A DNA stretch of 64,000 nt from Desulfospira sp963664655 (lineage in GTDB: Bacteria; Desulfobacterota; Desulfobacteria; Desulfobacterales; Desulfobacteraceae), in assembly GCA_963664655.2 (NCBI GenBank), contig OY761554.1, positions 248,001-312,000 on the forward strand, read 5' to 3'. The notes under the pieces were generated by a model, which had not been told where the DNA came from, ran no database searches, and saw only the letters and a list, made by a program, of their open reading frames with translations. Shown piece after piece: positions 9,327-18,102 of the stretch. Numbering within the stretch: position 1 is the stretch's first letter; the number at the start of each line of letters is the position of its first letter. The translations under genes were made by a program, and so were the position numbers.

Positions 9327-9425
9327 TCGCGTAATGAAGCCAGAGATTTTTAACTCTTTTAACCCTTGTGCCCGGCCCGATAATATTTGTGGGCTGGGCA
9401 AGCTGTTCAAAGGCTTGAGTCTGAC

Positions 9426-9752
9426 CTTATTCTGTGCGTTTACCCGGCCAGCCATTTCTTTTTTTATGAAGCCACGGAACTGGATTTTTTTAGTGTCGGC
9501 ATTCAAGGCTCTGTTCTGGCGCCCTATGCCGATGTTGATTTTTACTGGGGCAGCATCGACGGCCAGATGATTGTCGGCTCCATTGGAGCAGGGGAGACCG
9601 CATGTTCCGGCGAGTTTCACAATGTTCTTTTTGACGGAGACCTCCCAAGCGTGCCCCTGCCCAGCACAATCCGGTTTTTTGGCGGTGGCCTTCTGGGCCT
9701 TGCCGGCCTTAACAGGAAAAGGAGTCAGAGAAGGGCTCAAGCCTGCCTTTGA
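9426..9752 (+). pseudogene. Remnant of a choice-of-anchor A / PEP-CTERM-like surface protein
   Basis: Only the C-terminal ~100 codons survive. They read FYEATELDF, then GIQGSVLAPYADVDFYWGSI, DGQMIVGSI and GEFHNVLFDGDLP, which is the signature end of the choice-of-anchor A family. VPLPSTIRFFGGGLLGLAGL followed by NRKR is a PEP-CTERM-type sorting tail: a short proline motif, a hydrophobic helix and a basic end. No signal peptide or N-terminal repeat domain is present upstream; the frame is open only from about 9380 and the preceding codons do not resemble the family. This is best read as a truncated relic. Alternatively it could be a very small expressed protein starting at 9387, but no ribosome site supports that. 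The PEP-CTERM call implies that an exosortase exists or existed in this genome, outside the window. Confidence 0.6.
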
Positions 9753-9784
9753 TCCATAGCTGGCTGGGGTAATCGAATATAAAA

Positions 9785-9813
9785 AATCCCCCCCTGAATA
9801 GAGAGGGGGGGGG
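9785..9813 (-). terminator. GC-rich hairpin with T-run on the minus strand
   Basis: CCCCCCCT at 9788-9795 pairs with AGGGGGGG at 9804-9811 around an 8-base loop. Read on the minus strand it is followed by ATTTTTT, so it has the form of an intrinsic terminator facing left. No minus-strand gene ends here, so it may be left over from a lost gene or may block antisense transcription. The surrounding gap (9327-10025, ~700 bp) contains only this and the choice-of-anchor relic; I see no other gene in it. Confidence 0.4.
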
Positions 9814-10025
9814 AACTTCCCTGTCACATATGCAAAATTAACCGCAGGGGCATTATTGATTATATTCACCAGGCTCACGTGAATGCCAAATTCCGGCCCT
9901 TAATTGCCGCCATAACTCAGAACGCCTACATGCGTCAGCCCTGCACAGCCCCCAATCAGGTCTTGTCAGACCCGTCTATTTTATGGCATCTTAAGTAACT
10001 TTGAAACAAACGGAATAGCCATAGA

Positions 10026-11036
10026 ATGACCGACATACTGATCCAGTCCTTTACCTCCACCTTTTTTTCCATGCTCAAGATTTTCTTTATCGTGCTGGCG
10101 GCCGGTGTGCTGGTTCGAAAAAAAGTCTTAAGCCAGGAAAACCTTCGCGGCCTGTCCGTGGCCACGGTAGACATATTTCTGCCCTGCATGAGTTTTACCA
10201 GCATCCTGGCCAATTTCAGACCCGGGCAATTTGACATCTGGTGGGTGCTGCCCACGGCAGGCATCCTGATTACCGTGGCGGGCATCCTCATGGGCTGGCT
10301 GTTTTTCTTCCGCGAGCTGCCGGATAAACGAAACATGGTGCCCCTGTGCGGGGTTCAGAATGCCGGATACCTGATCCTGCCCCTGGGGGCGGTACTCTTT
10401 CCGGACCAGTTTGACCAGTTTTCCGTCTACTGTTTTCTTTTTATTATGGGCCAGAGCCTGACCGTATGGACCGTGGGCAAACAGATGACCACGGCATCAC
10501 CGGAAGAGCCGCTGCGCTGGCAGAGCATGCTCACCCCGCCATTGATTGCCATCCTTCTGGCCATCGTCTTTGTAGCCATGGGCATTCATCCGATTTTCTT
10601 TTTGCCGGATGGAGGCGCCGGCGCCGGCCCGGTGAACACCCTTCTGGCCACTGCATTCGGTGCTGCCGAATTTATCGGGCAGGCCACCGTCCCCCTGGCG
10701 ATCTTTATCCTTGGGGGCGTCCTGGGCAGCATCTCCTTTAAGTTCCGGGCGTATATGTGGGATGTGGTCCGGGTGGTGACGGTCAAACTTTTTTTACTGC
10801 CGCTTTTGATTCTGGTGCTGGTCTATTTCTGGGGCATCGGGGAAACATTGCCGCTGCTGGCGGTTTTCTTTGTCATTGAAAGCGCATCCGCCCCGGCCAT
10901 TGCCACGGTTCTCCAGGTAAAAAAGTACGGCGGCGACGAGCAGAAGATCGGCACCGTCATTCTTGTCTGCTACCTGGTCTGCCTGGTGATGATGCCCTTC
11001 TGGGTGGGCATCTGGAGCCTGGTCTCACAGGGATGA
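10026..11036 (+). CDS. AEC-family (auxin efflux carrier-like) transporter
   Basis: 336 residues forming about ten hydrophobic segments in two five-helix halves. The N-terminal half contains LPCMSFTSILANF and the central part has the NAGYLILPLGAVLF motif typical of AEC transporters (malonate, malate or other organic-anion permeases in bacteria). The C-terminal half ends SAPAIATVLQVKKYGGDEQKIGTVILV, the other family hallmark. Members move organic acids or amino-acid-like solutes across the inner membrane, and the substrate here cannot be assigned. The gene stands alone on the plus strand and converges with the SDR gene (9-bp gap). Confidence 0.88.
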   Translation: MTDILIQSFTSTFFSMLKIFFIVLAAGVLVRKKVLSQENLRGLSVATVDIFLPCMSFTSILANFRPGQFDIWWVLPTAGILITVAGILMGWLFFFRELPDKRNMVPLCGVQNAGYLILPLGAVLFPDQFDQFSVYCFLFIMGQSLTVWTVGKQMTTASPEEPLRWQSMLTPPLIAILLAIVFVAMGIHPIFFLPDGGAGAGPVNTLLATAFGAAEFIGQATVPLAIFILGGVLGSISFKFRAYMWDVVRVVTVKLFLLPLLILVLVYFWGIGETLPLLAVFFVIESASAPAIATVLQVKKYGGDEQKIGTVILVCYLVCLVMMPFWVGIWSLVSQG

Positions 11037-11044
11037 ACCAGGGG

Positions 11045-11863
11045 TTACACAATTCCTCTGGGCATGGGGGGAACGTCTTCTCCGCCCAGGACAAACCCGC
11101 CGTCCAGCCGCAACACCGAACCGGTCATGTAAGGGGCATCGTTTAAAATAAACAGGCAGGCCCTGACCGCATCCTCAATGGTGCCGGTCCGGTTTAAAAG
11201 GGTATGGTCGATCAGTTGCCGCTTTTCCCCGGGTGTCAGGACCTCTTTCCACCCCCGGGTCCCCTGGGCATGGCGGGTTTCAAATATGCCCAGCATGAGT
11301 TCGTTGACCCGGACATTGGGGGCCCCCATGCGGGCCCAGGTTTCGGTAAGACTGGATATCCCTCTGTTGGCCGCGGCATATCCGTCGTTAAAAACCAGGG
11401 CGGCCGGACCGGACCGGCCGGTGATCCCGGCAATGGAAGATATATTGATCACGGCAGCGTCCCCGGATTTTTTGAGCAGCGGGAACACAGCGTCAAACAC
11501 CCACCGTTTGGCCTTGAGGGTGGTCTCGATTTCAAGGTCCCACTGGTCTTCAACATATTTTCCATGGACCGTGGGCCAGCCGCCCCTTTCGATATTGTTG
11601 ATCAGGATATCCAGGCAGCCGTATGTCTCTTCAATAAATCCGGCCACTTTTTTGATGTCTGATAAATTGCGAAGGTCGGCATCCAGTATATGGTGGCGGG
11701 CTCCTGTGGCAGAAAAATCCGTTTCCATGGCCTCAAAAGCGTCTTCCCAGTCATGGCGGGTCAGGACTAAATTCACCCCGGATTGGGCAAGCCCTAAGCC
11801 AATCCCCTTGCCGATGCCTTTGACAGCGCCGAGAACCAGCGCGGTTTTACCTTTAATTTCCAT
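11045..11863 (-). CDS. Short-chain dehydrogenase/reductase-like protein with altered active site
   Basis: 272 residues with a Rossmann fold. The N-terminal nucleotide loop reads VLGAVKGIGKGIG (usual TGxxxGIG), the NNIERGG element follows near 90, and VINISSIAG near 140 carries the active-site serine. The catalytic YxxxK appears as YAAAN (near 168-172), so the general-base lysine is replaced by asparagine. The RVNELMLG segment and the C-terminal TGSVLRLDGGFVLGG are normal for the family. The NAD(P)-binding fold is sure, but the substrate is unknown and activity may be altered. It overlaps the upstream YkgJ-family gene by 11 bases on the same strand, so they are co-transcribed. Confidence 0.85.
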   Translation of the reverse strand: MEIKGKTALVLGAVKGIGKGIGLGLAQSGVNLVLTRHDWEDAFEAMETDFSATGARHHILDADLRNLSDIKKVAGFIEETYGCLDILINNIERGGWPTVHGKYVEDQWDLEIETTLKAKRWVFDAVFPLLKKSGDAAVINISSIAGITGRSGPAALVFNDGYAAANRGISSLTETWARMGAPNVRVNELMLGIFETRHAQGTRGWKEVLTPGEKRQLIDHTLLNRTGTIEDAVRACLFILNDAPYMTGSVLRLDGGFVLGGEDVPPMPRGIV

Positions 11864-12611
11864 GGGGCCATCCGGAAAAATTCAAGTCAATGCCAAACAG
11901 CATATTTTTTACCCATTGAATTCCAAAGTTAAGCAATGTTTCATCGCCGGCGGTTATTTGCCGGGTCATGGTGTTGTCCAGGTTAAATTCAGCCAGCAGG
12001 TCTTTTTCTAGAATCTGAACCCTGAATTCATCCAGATCATACAAGGCCAGATAGAACTGATCCGACTGGAACCCTTCAAGCTTGCCGGGGATAATCTGAT
12101 TTTTCAGGCTGATCAGCTCCATGAGCTGATCGTTCCGGGCATTATGTTTTTCCACGTCCTGACCGGTTAACCATTCTTTGACCGTGGCCTGGCTGTCCAC
12201 CCCGAACCCCTTGCAGTGGGGTTCCTCAATAAGGGCATAATACTCGGTTATCTCCCCGGTCTGCCGTGAGCGGGATATGGCCCGGGCCAAAGGATAAAGC
12301 CGGCAGGAACCGGGCCGGTCCGGGTAGACGCTGCAGCCGTCGTCTGTAACGAATGGACAGGCATGGCCTGTGCCGGGATTGGGTTTGAACTCCACCACCG
12401 GAAGCCCTGTTCCAGGGCCGTTATGGCGGGAGGTGTAGGTTCTTAAAAATTCCTGGGAAGAGATGTCAAGGCTGTTTTTCAATCTTAAAATATCATAGGG
12501 CGTCAGGGCCTGGTTCAAGTCCCTGCAGCAGTCATTAAAACATGAATTTTCCGGAGAACAGGAAAAATTCATGGGGTCGTTGAGATTCACCGGTATTAAT
12601 TCTTCGTTCAT
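11853..12611 (-). CDS. YkgJ-family cysteine-cluster protein
   Basis: 252 residues. N-terminal CSPENSCFNDCCRDL and later CPFVTDDGCSVYPDRPGSCR form the spaced-cysteine cluster of the YkgJ (Fe-S or zinc) family. The YPDRPGSCRLYPLA motif near 150-165 is diagnostic. The last third lacks cysteines and is predicted helical. The function of the family is unknown; metal binding is implied by the cysteines. It forms a two-gene unit with the SDR gene. Confidence 0.85.
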   Translation of the reverse strand: MNEELIPVNLNDPMNFSCSPENSCFNDCCRDLNQALTPYDILRLKNSLDISSQEFLRTYTSRHNGPGTGLPVVEFKPNPGTGHACPFVTDDGCSVYPDRPGSCRLYPLARAISRSRQTGEITEYYALIEEPHCKGFGVDSQATVKEWLTGQDVEKHNARNDQLMELISLKNQIIPGKLEGFQSDQFYLALYDLDEFRVQILEKDLLAEFNLDNTMTRQITAGDETLLNFGIQWVKNMLFGIDLNFSGWPHGN

Positions 12612-12694
12612 TATCTTATCCTTAAATTTGGTCTTGCCCGGGCTGGCCGGAAGGATGCCAACCTATCAGGATTAAATAGTTTAATCCAGATGTT

Positions 12695-13615
12695 TCAGGG
12701 AGCAGGATCAATAATATGGGCCTGGCTTTCATATACAGTTTTATACCGCTCTTTTGTATAATAGAGAAACTCCTGCAGCACGGTGCTGAAATATTTATCC
12801 TTGTGCCAGATCGTATAAAAGGACCGGGTAAACTTGAAGTCCCTTATCTTGAGGCGGAACAGCTGGCCGGCAAGCAACTCGTTCATGACCGATATCCTGG
12901 AAAGGCAGCTGACCGTCCCCCTGTTCCGAAGGACCGACTTTACAGCCTCTGTATGGCCCACCTCTAAAAAAGGCTTAAACCGCTTTTTATACTTTTCCAT
13001 GTAATAGAGAAACACCTCGCGGGTTCCGGAGCCTTCTTCCCTGAAAATCCACCGTTTGGACAAAAGTTCTTCCATATTATAGGGGACCTCCCTGACCAGG
13101 CTTTTATCCCCGGTCACCACATAAAGCTCGTCTAAGCCGAGCACCTCCCGCTGTATTTCAGTGTTGTTGTAATCGGCTTCCACAAAACCGATGTCCAGTT
13201 CGCCGTCTTTAATCAGTTTTCCGATTTCCTCGGTATTGCCGGTAATTTTTTCCAGCCGGACCCCCTGATATTTTTCGGCAAACTCATAAATGATCTGGGG
13301 CAGAATATAATTGGCTATGGAAGAACTGGCCCCGACCTTGATATCCCCGAGCAGGTCCTGGTCCCTGAACATGATCTCGCTTTCCCGAAGGCCGAACACC
13401 AGGGGGTCTACCATCCGGTAAAAATACCGGCCGTTTTCATTGACCACCAGCCGCTTGTGGATCCGGTCGAACAGCAGTTTGCCAAGGGTTTCTTCAAGGG
13501 CTTTGATGGACATGGACACGGCGGACTGGGTTAATCCGAAATCATTTGCCACCTGGCTCAAATGAGGGGTTTTCACCAGGGCAAGAAACAATTCAAGCTG
13601 TCTTAATGTAGCCAA
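12695..13615 (-). CDS. LysR-family transcriptional regulator divergent from aprBA
   Basis: 306 residues. Residues 1-60 form the winged HTH (MATLRQLELFLALVKTPHLS, then QVANDFGLTQSAVSMSIKAL). Residues ~90-295 form the two-lobed effector domain of CysB/CysR-like regulators (GDIKVGASSSIANYILPQII; LDIGFVEADYNN; REEGSGTREVF). The gene is transcribed away from aprBA, with 487 bp between them. Local, divergent LysR genes often control the neighbour, so a role in apr or sulfur-compound response is plausible but unproven. The TREVF segment resembles anion-binding loops in CysB-type domains. Confidence 0.88.
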   Translation of the reverse strand: MATLRQLELFLALVKTPHLSQVANDFGLTQSAVSMSIKALEETLGKLLFDRIHKRLVVNENGRYFYRMVDPLVFGLRESEIMFRDQDLLGDIKVGASSSIANYILPQIIYEFAEKYQGVRLEKITGNTEEIGKLIKDGELDIGFVEADYNNTEIQREVLGLDELYVVTGDKSLVREVPYNMEELLSKRWIFREEGSGTREVFLYYMEKYKKRFKPFLEVGHTEAVKSVLRNRGTVSCLSRISVMNELLAGQLFRLKIRDFKFTRSFYTIWHKDKYFSTVLQEFLYYTKERYKTVYESQAHIIDPAP

Positions 13616-14102
13616 GCAGTTCCCTCTTTTCTGGGGTTATCATGGCCGGATTACCCGGGCCTGACGCAGGGGGTTAAAAAAAACTTTCGGGCATGGTGTC
13701 ACACATTTATCTGATTCAAGCAAATAGTTTATAAAAATACAAGCCGCTTTTATTTTTTAACCCGGATTTCCGTTGTGAGAATTCACAATATGTAGTAGAA
13801 AATGAACATCATTTCAATACATGTTGTTAGCCAGTAAAATCATCAAAAAAATTGAACAATTTGATAAGTCTTTTTTTTTCAATTTTCTTGACAACGCTAT
13901 TGGGAGGATGCTATTTCCATACCATTTATGCGGGTCCTGCACCATTGTTCAGTATGTAGTTTCCAACTAATTTAATGGCTGCATAAAAACCGCTTTAGGA
14001 TTAAAAAGTCCGTTAAATTCACACCCGGACTTATTGATAAGAAGAATAACGGCACAACGGTATTGTGCAATTTGATTAACTTAAATTATGGAGGTATTTT
14101 AA
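13616..14102 (+). promoter_or_regulatory. Shared LysR/apr upstream region with candidate apr promoter
   Basis: 487 bp without a gene, A/T-rich. A perfect -35 (TTGACA, 13888-13893) is followed, after 18 bp, by a weak TATTTC (912-917 of the 13 kb block, i.e. 13912-13917) with an upstream TG, so a promoter for aprB is possible here. A 6-bp hairpin GCACAA/TTGTGC (14052-14068) lies 35 bases before the aprB start, and could shape the 5' end of a highly expressed mRNA. GGAGG at about 14091-14095 precedes the start codon. No clear LysR T-N11-A palindrome could be singled out. Confidence 0.4.
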
Positions 14103-14540
14103 ATGCCATCTTTTGTAATTGCAGAAAAATGTGACGGCTGCAAAGGTGGGGACAAAACAGCATGCATGTACATCTGCCCCAATGACCTGATGGTTCTGGA
14201 CCCTGATGCGATGAAAGCATACAACCAGGAACCGGATCAGTGCTGGGAATGCTACTCTTGCGTTAAAATTTGCCCCTCCCAGGCCATTGAAGTAAGAGGC
14301 TATTCTGACTTCGTGCCCATGGGCGCTTCTGTACAGCCGATGATGGGTACTGAGGATGTTATGTGGACCTGTAAGTTCAGAAACGGCGTTGTTAAACGCT
14401 TCAAGTTCCCCATCAGAACCACGCCAGAAGGTGAAGCCAACGCTTATGAAGATCTGAAAGGCAAAGATCTGTCCAGCGGCCTGCTCTCCACTCAAGAAGC
14501 AGACGGCATGGAACTGAAAGCTCCGACCGAGCTGGCATAA
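14103..14540 (+). CDS. aprB: Adenylylsulfate (APS) reductase, beta subunit
   Basis: 145 residues, the usual length. Two 4Fe-4S clusters are bound by an N-terminal ferredoxin fold: CDGCKGGDKTACMYICP near residues 10-26 and CWECYSCVKICPSQAIEVRG near 44-63. The insertion between the first cysteines (CxxCxxxxxxxC) is characteristic of AprB. The C-terminal tail wraps around AprA in known structures. AprB passes electrons from the Qmo complex to the FAD of AprA for reduction of APS to sulfite and AMP in the cytoplasm. A strong GGAGG precedes the ATG, consistent with a very abundant protein. It lies 56 bp upstream of aprA in the same operon. Confidence 0.98.
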   Translation: MPSFVIAEKCDGCKGGDKTACMYICPNDLMVLDPDAMKAYNQEPDQCWECYSCVKICPSQAIEVRGYSDFVPMGASVQPMMGTEDVMWTCKFRNGVVKRFKFPIRTTPEGEANAYEDLKGKDLSSGLLSTQEADGMELKAPTELA

Positions 14541-14596
14541 GTCTATTGTCATCCATTTGATTTGATACTTTATTTTAAAATTTTTGGAGGTATATA

Positions 14597-16558
14597 ATGG
14601 CATTACCTAACAAACCTGTCGGAGAGCTTAAAGCAGTAAGAGAGCCCGCGGTTGAGAAAAAAGATGTTGACGTTCTGATCATCGGCGGTGGTATGGCTGC
14701 CTGCGGAACGGCATTTGAAATTAAAAAATGGGCTGATGAAGGCACCAAAATCCTGCTTTGCGATAAAGCAGCCCTTGAAAGATCCGGCGCTGTTGCCCAG
14801 GGTCTGTCCGCCATCAACACCTACATTGGCGAAAACAAACCTGAAGATTATGTCCGCATGGTCAGAAATGACCTGATGGGGATTGTCCGTGAAGACCTTA
14901 TTTTTGACCTGGGCCGTCACGTTGACGATTCCGTTCATCTGTTTGAAGAATGGGGACTTCCCATCTGGAAAAAAACCGATGACGGCAAAAACCTTAACGG
15001 CAAACAAGGCATGAAAGCCGGTACCCTCAAAGGCGGTGCTACGCCTGTTCGTACCGGTAAATGGCAGATCATGATCAACGGTGAATCTTACAAGAGAATC
15101 GTTGCTGAAGCCGGTAAAAAAGCCCTTGGCGAAGAAAACATCCTTGAAAGATGCTTTATCGTTGAGCTCCTCAACGACAAAGAAGATCCCACAAGAGTTG
15201 CCGGCGCCGTTGGTTTCTCCGTTCGTGAAAACAAAGTATACATCATCAACGCAAAGGTAATGATGGTTGCCTGCGGCGGCGCGGTAAACATTTACCAGCC
15301 CCGTTCCGTTGCTGAAGGTAAAGGCCGTGCATGGTATCCCGTATGGAATGCCGGTTCTACTTACACCATGGCTCTGAGAGCCGGTGCAGAACTGTCCATG
15401 ATGGAAAACCGTTTCACCCCGGCCCGTTTTAAAGATGGTTACGGCCCTGTTGGTGCCTGGTTCCTGCTGTTCAAAGCCAAAACCGTTAACGGCCTTGGTG
15501 AAAACTATGCCGGTTCCGACGAAGCCAAAGCAGAGCTGGAAAAATATGCACCTTACGGAACTGCAGCGGTTACCCCGACCTGTCTGAGAAACCATCTCAT
15601 GATGAAAGAATACAAAGAAGGCCGTGGTCCCATCATCATGAAGACCTCTGAAGCCCTTGCCGTTCTCGGCGAAACCATGGACAAGAAAGAACTCAAGCAT
15701 CTGGAATCAGAAGCATGGGAAGACTTCCTTGACATGTCCGTTGGCCAGGCCGGCCTCTGGTGCGCCACCAACACCGAGCCTGAAAAGAAAGACTCCGAGA
15801 TTATGCCGACCGAACCGTACCTGCTCGGTTCTCACTCCGGCTGCTGCGGTCTGTGGTGTTCTGGTCCTGAAGAAGACTGGGTACCCGACAGCTACAAATG
15901 GGGCTACAACAGAATGACCACCGTTAAGGGTCTGTTCACTGCTGGTGACGGCGTTGGCTGCTCCGGTCATAAATTCTCTTCCGGTTCCCATGCTGAAGGA
16001 CGTATTATTGCCAAGTCCATGCTGCAGTACCTGAAAGCCGAAGGCGACAAGGTTACCGGTTTCAAAGAAACGGATCAGGAACTGGTGGATTTCGTTTACA
16101 AACCGGTTTACAACTATCTGGACAACTTCGAGTACACCACTGACCAGAATGTTAACCCGAAATACTGCAAACCTGCCGGCATGGCCATGCGCCTGATGAA
16201 GATGACCAATGAGTATGGTGCTGGTACCGGTACTTTCTACATGACTTCCGGTAAAAACCTTGAGATCCTCATGGACCTGTTTGAAATGTTCCGTGAAGAC
16301 CTTGAAAACATTGGCGCCGGTGACCTGCATGAACTGATGAGAGCTTGGGAAATCAACCATCGTCTCTACACCGTTCAGGCCCATACCCGCCATATCCAGT
16401 TCCGTGAAGAATCAAGATACCCCGGTTTCTACTACAGAGGTGACTACATGGGTCAGAACGACGATGAATGGTTCTGCTTCACCAACTCATCTTACAACAA
16501 AGAAACCAATGAGTGGACATTGAAGAAAGAGCCGTACGTTAAGATTATTTCCGACTAG
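14597..16558 (+). CDS. aprA: Adenylylsulfate (APS) reductase, alpha subunit
   Basis: 653 residues, as expected for dissimilatory AprA. The FAD-binding GGGMAACGTAFEIKKW lies near 30-45, followed by CDKAALERSGAVAQGLSAIN (second FAD-contacting block). Other conserved AprA blocks are GRAWYPVWNAGSTYTMALRA, ENRFTPARFKDGYGPVGAWF and the His/Arg-rich C-terminus (HTRHIQFREESRYPGFYYRG). The family belongs to the fumarate reductase/succinate dehydrogenase flavoprotein group. It catalyses APS + 2 e- to AMP + sulfite with AprB. A GGAGG lies 7-8 bases before the start. Codon choice is narrower than in most neighbours, as expected for high expression. A strong terminator follows. Confidence 0.98.
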   Translation: MALPNKPVGELKAVREPAVEKKDVDVLIIGGGMAACGTAFEIKKWADEGTKILLCDKAALERSGAVAQGLSAINTYIGENKPEDYVRMVRNDLMGIVREDLIFDLGRHVDDSVHLFEEWGLPIWKKTDDGKNLNGKQGMKAGTLKGGATPVRTGKWQIMINGESYKRIVAEAGKKALGEENILERCFIVELLNDKEDPTRVAGAVGFSVRENKVYIINAKVMMVACGGAVNIYQPRSVAEGKGRAWYPVWNAGSTYTMALRAGAELSMMENRFTPARFKDGYGPVGAWFLLFKAKTVNGLGENYAGSDEAKAELEKYAPYGTAAVTPTCLRNHLMMKEYKEGRGPIIMKTSEALAVLGETMDKKELKHLESEAWEDFLDMSVGQAGLWCATNTEPEKKDSEIMPTEPYLLGSHSGCCGLWCSGPEEDWVPDSYKWGYNRMTTVKGLFTAGDGVGCSGHKFSSGSHAEGRIIAKSMLQYLKAEGDKVTGFKETDQELVDFVYKPVYNYLDNFEYTTDQNVNPKYCKPAGMAMRLMKMTNEYGAGTGTFYMTSGKNLEILMDLFEMFREDLENIGAGDLHELMRAWEINHRLYTVQAHTRHIQFREESRYPGFYYRGDYMGQNDDEWFCFTNSSYNKETNEWTLKKEPYVKIISD

Positions 16559-16602
16559 CGCTGAAAGTCGTTCTTAAAGTACGAATCTAGTGATATTAAC
16601 CT

Positions 16603-16636
16603 CCAGGTGCTGGTCCCCAGTGCCTGGGGGTTTTTT
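16603..16636 (+). terminator. Intrinsic terminator after aprBA
   Basis: An 11-bp stem (16603-16613 with 16617-16627, two G-U pairs, loop TCC) is followed by GGG and six T residues. This separates the apr transcript from qmoABC, so qmo should have its own promoter in 16640-16819, a gap in which no sharp -35/-10 was found. Confidence 0.85.
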
Positions 16637-16819
16637 CAGATTTTAGGCCTTTTACGGTCGTCTTTCTGTCTCCTTTTTTGTAAGGATATCAGTAAAAGAC
16701 TTACGGTTTAAGTTGGATTAGCTGCTGATATGATTAGAAAACAGGAGATAAGGATGCCCGCAAAAGGCATGACCTTTAATGATTAAAGATTAAACAACTC
16801 AAATGCACGGAGGGACAGC

Positions 16820-18094
16820 ATGACAACAGATAATTCAGCCCCGATGAGTGGAAGTATTATGGTGGTTGGTGGTGGAATCAGCGGCCTTACGACTGCTCTC
16901 GAAGCTGCCGAAGTCGGGTATGAGGTTTTCCTTGTGGAAAAGGAAGCATCCCTTGGTGGAAGGGTATCTCAGTTGAAACACTACTTCCCCAAACTCTGCC
17001 CGCCCACATGCGGACTTGAAATCAACTACAGACGGCTAAAAGACAACAAAAACATTAAAGTGTTTACCTTGTCCGAAATCCAGAAGGTTGACGGCAAACC
17101 CGGTGACTATACGGTTACCGTGAAAACCGCCCCAAGGTATGTCAATGAAAACTGCACGGTCTGCGGTGAATGCGCCAAGGTCTGTGAAACAGAAATTTCC
17201 AATGACTTCAACTTTGGTATGGACCGCAGAAAGGCCGCCTATCTTCCCCACAACATGGCATTTCCCCAGCGGTATGTCATGGATCCGGCCATGGGCACGG
17301 ATGACCGGGAAAAGGTCAAGGAAGCCTGTAAATACGATGCCATTGATTTTGACATGGAAGAAAAAAACTTTGACCTTAAAGTCGGCGCCATCGTATGGAG
17401 TACCGGCTGGCAGCCCTATGATGCCACCCGCATCGACAACCTGGGATTTGGCCGTTATCAGAACATCATTACCAATATGATGCTCGAAAGGATGGCGTCC
17501 TTAAACGGCCCGACACAAGGGAAAATCCTGAGACCATCCGATGACAAAGCACCTGAAACCATTGCCTTTGCCCAATGCGCCGGTTCCAGGGATGAGAATC
17601 ACCTTCCCTACTGCTCTTATATCTGCTGCATGGCTTCCCTGAAACATGCCACCTACCTGAGAGCTCAGTACCCCGATGCCAAGATCTACATTTACTATAT
17701 TGACTTGAGAACACCGGGCAGAAAATATGAAAACTTCTATGCCAAACTCAAAGCAGATGAAAACATCTTCTTTGTCAAAGGAAAAGTGGCTGAAGTCAGT
17801 GAAGAAGCGGGAACAGGCAACATCAACCTGGTGGCTGAGGATACCATCTCCGGTGAAAAAGTCAGACAGACCGTTGACATGCTCGTTCTGGCCACCGGCA
17901 TGCAGCCCACGGCTGCCGTTGACAAGCCGGTTGCCGATCTGACCTTTACCGAAGAAGGTTTTATCGTGAATGACTTTTCCAAAGGCGGCATGTTTGCTGC
18001 AGGCTGTGCCAACAAGCCTGCCGACGTTGTCACCTCTAACCAGAATGCCACCGGCATGGCCCTTAAAGCCATTCAGACCCTTGTAAGGAGGTAA
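16820..18094 (+). CDS. qmoA: Quinone-interacting membrane-bound oxidoreductase, subunit A (HdrA-like flavoprotein)
   Basis: 424 residues. An FAD-binding Rossmann motif (VVGGGISGLTTALEAAE) lies near 15-31. An Fe-S motif CTVCGECAKVC lies near 112-122. The region DLRTPGRKYENFYAKLKADE and the C-terminal ATGMQP / MFAAGCANKPADVVTSNQNA blocks match the HdrA part of heterodisulfide reductases. QmoA is a cytoplasmic flavoprotein of the Qmo complex, which links menaquinol oxidation to APS reductase. GGAGGG lies 7 bases before the ATG. The stop overlaps the first possible start of qmoB by one base. Confidence 0.97.
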   Translation: MTTDNSAPMSGSIMVVGGGISGLTTALEAAEVGYEVFLVEKEASLGGRVSQLKHYFPKLCPPTCGLEINYRRLKDNKNIKVFTLSEIQKVDGKPGDYTVTVKTAPRYVNENCTVCGECAKVCETEISNDFNFGMDRRKAAYLPHNMAFPQRYVMDPAMGTDDREKVKEACKYDAIDFDMEEKNFDLKVGAIVWSTGWQPYDATRIDNLGFGRYQNIITNMMLERMASLNGPTQGKILRPSDDKAPETIAFAQCAGSRDENHLPYCSYICCMASLKHATYLRAQYPDAKIYIYYIDLRTPGRKYENFYAKLKADENIFFVKGKVAEVSEEAGTGNINLVAEDTISGEKVRQTVDMLVLATGMQPTAAVDKPVADLTFTEEGFIVNDFSKGGMFAAGCANKPADVVTSNQNATGMALKAIQTLVRR

Positions 18095-18102
18095 TGAAAA
18101 CC

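Noticed and set aside
9306..9878. 190-codon minus frame in the gap after DUF4198
   Set aside because: GTG start without ribosome site; the opposite strand carries the recognisable choice-of-anchor end.
14603..15700. 365-codon minus-strand frame opposite aprA
   Set aside because: Shadow of the strongly biased aprA codons; Phe/Gly-rich nonsense.
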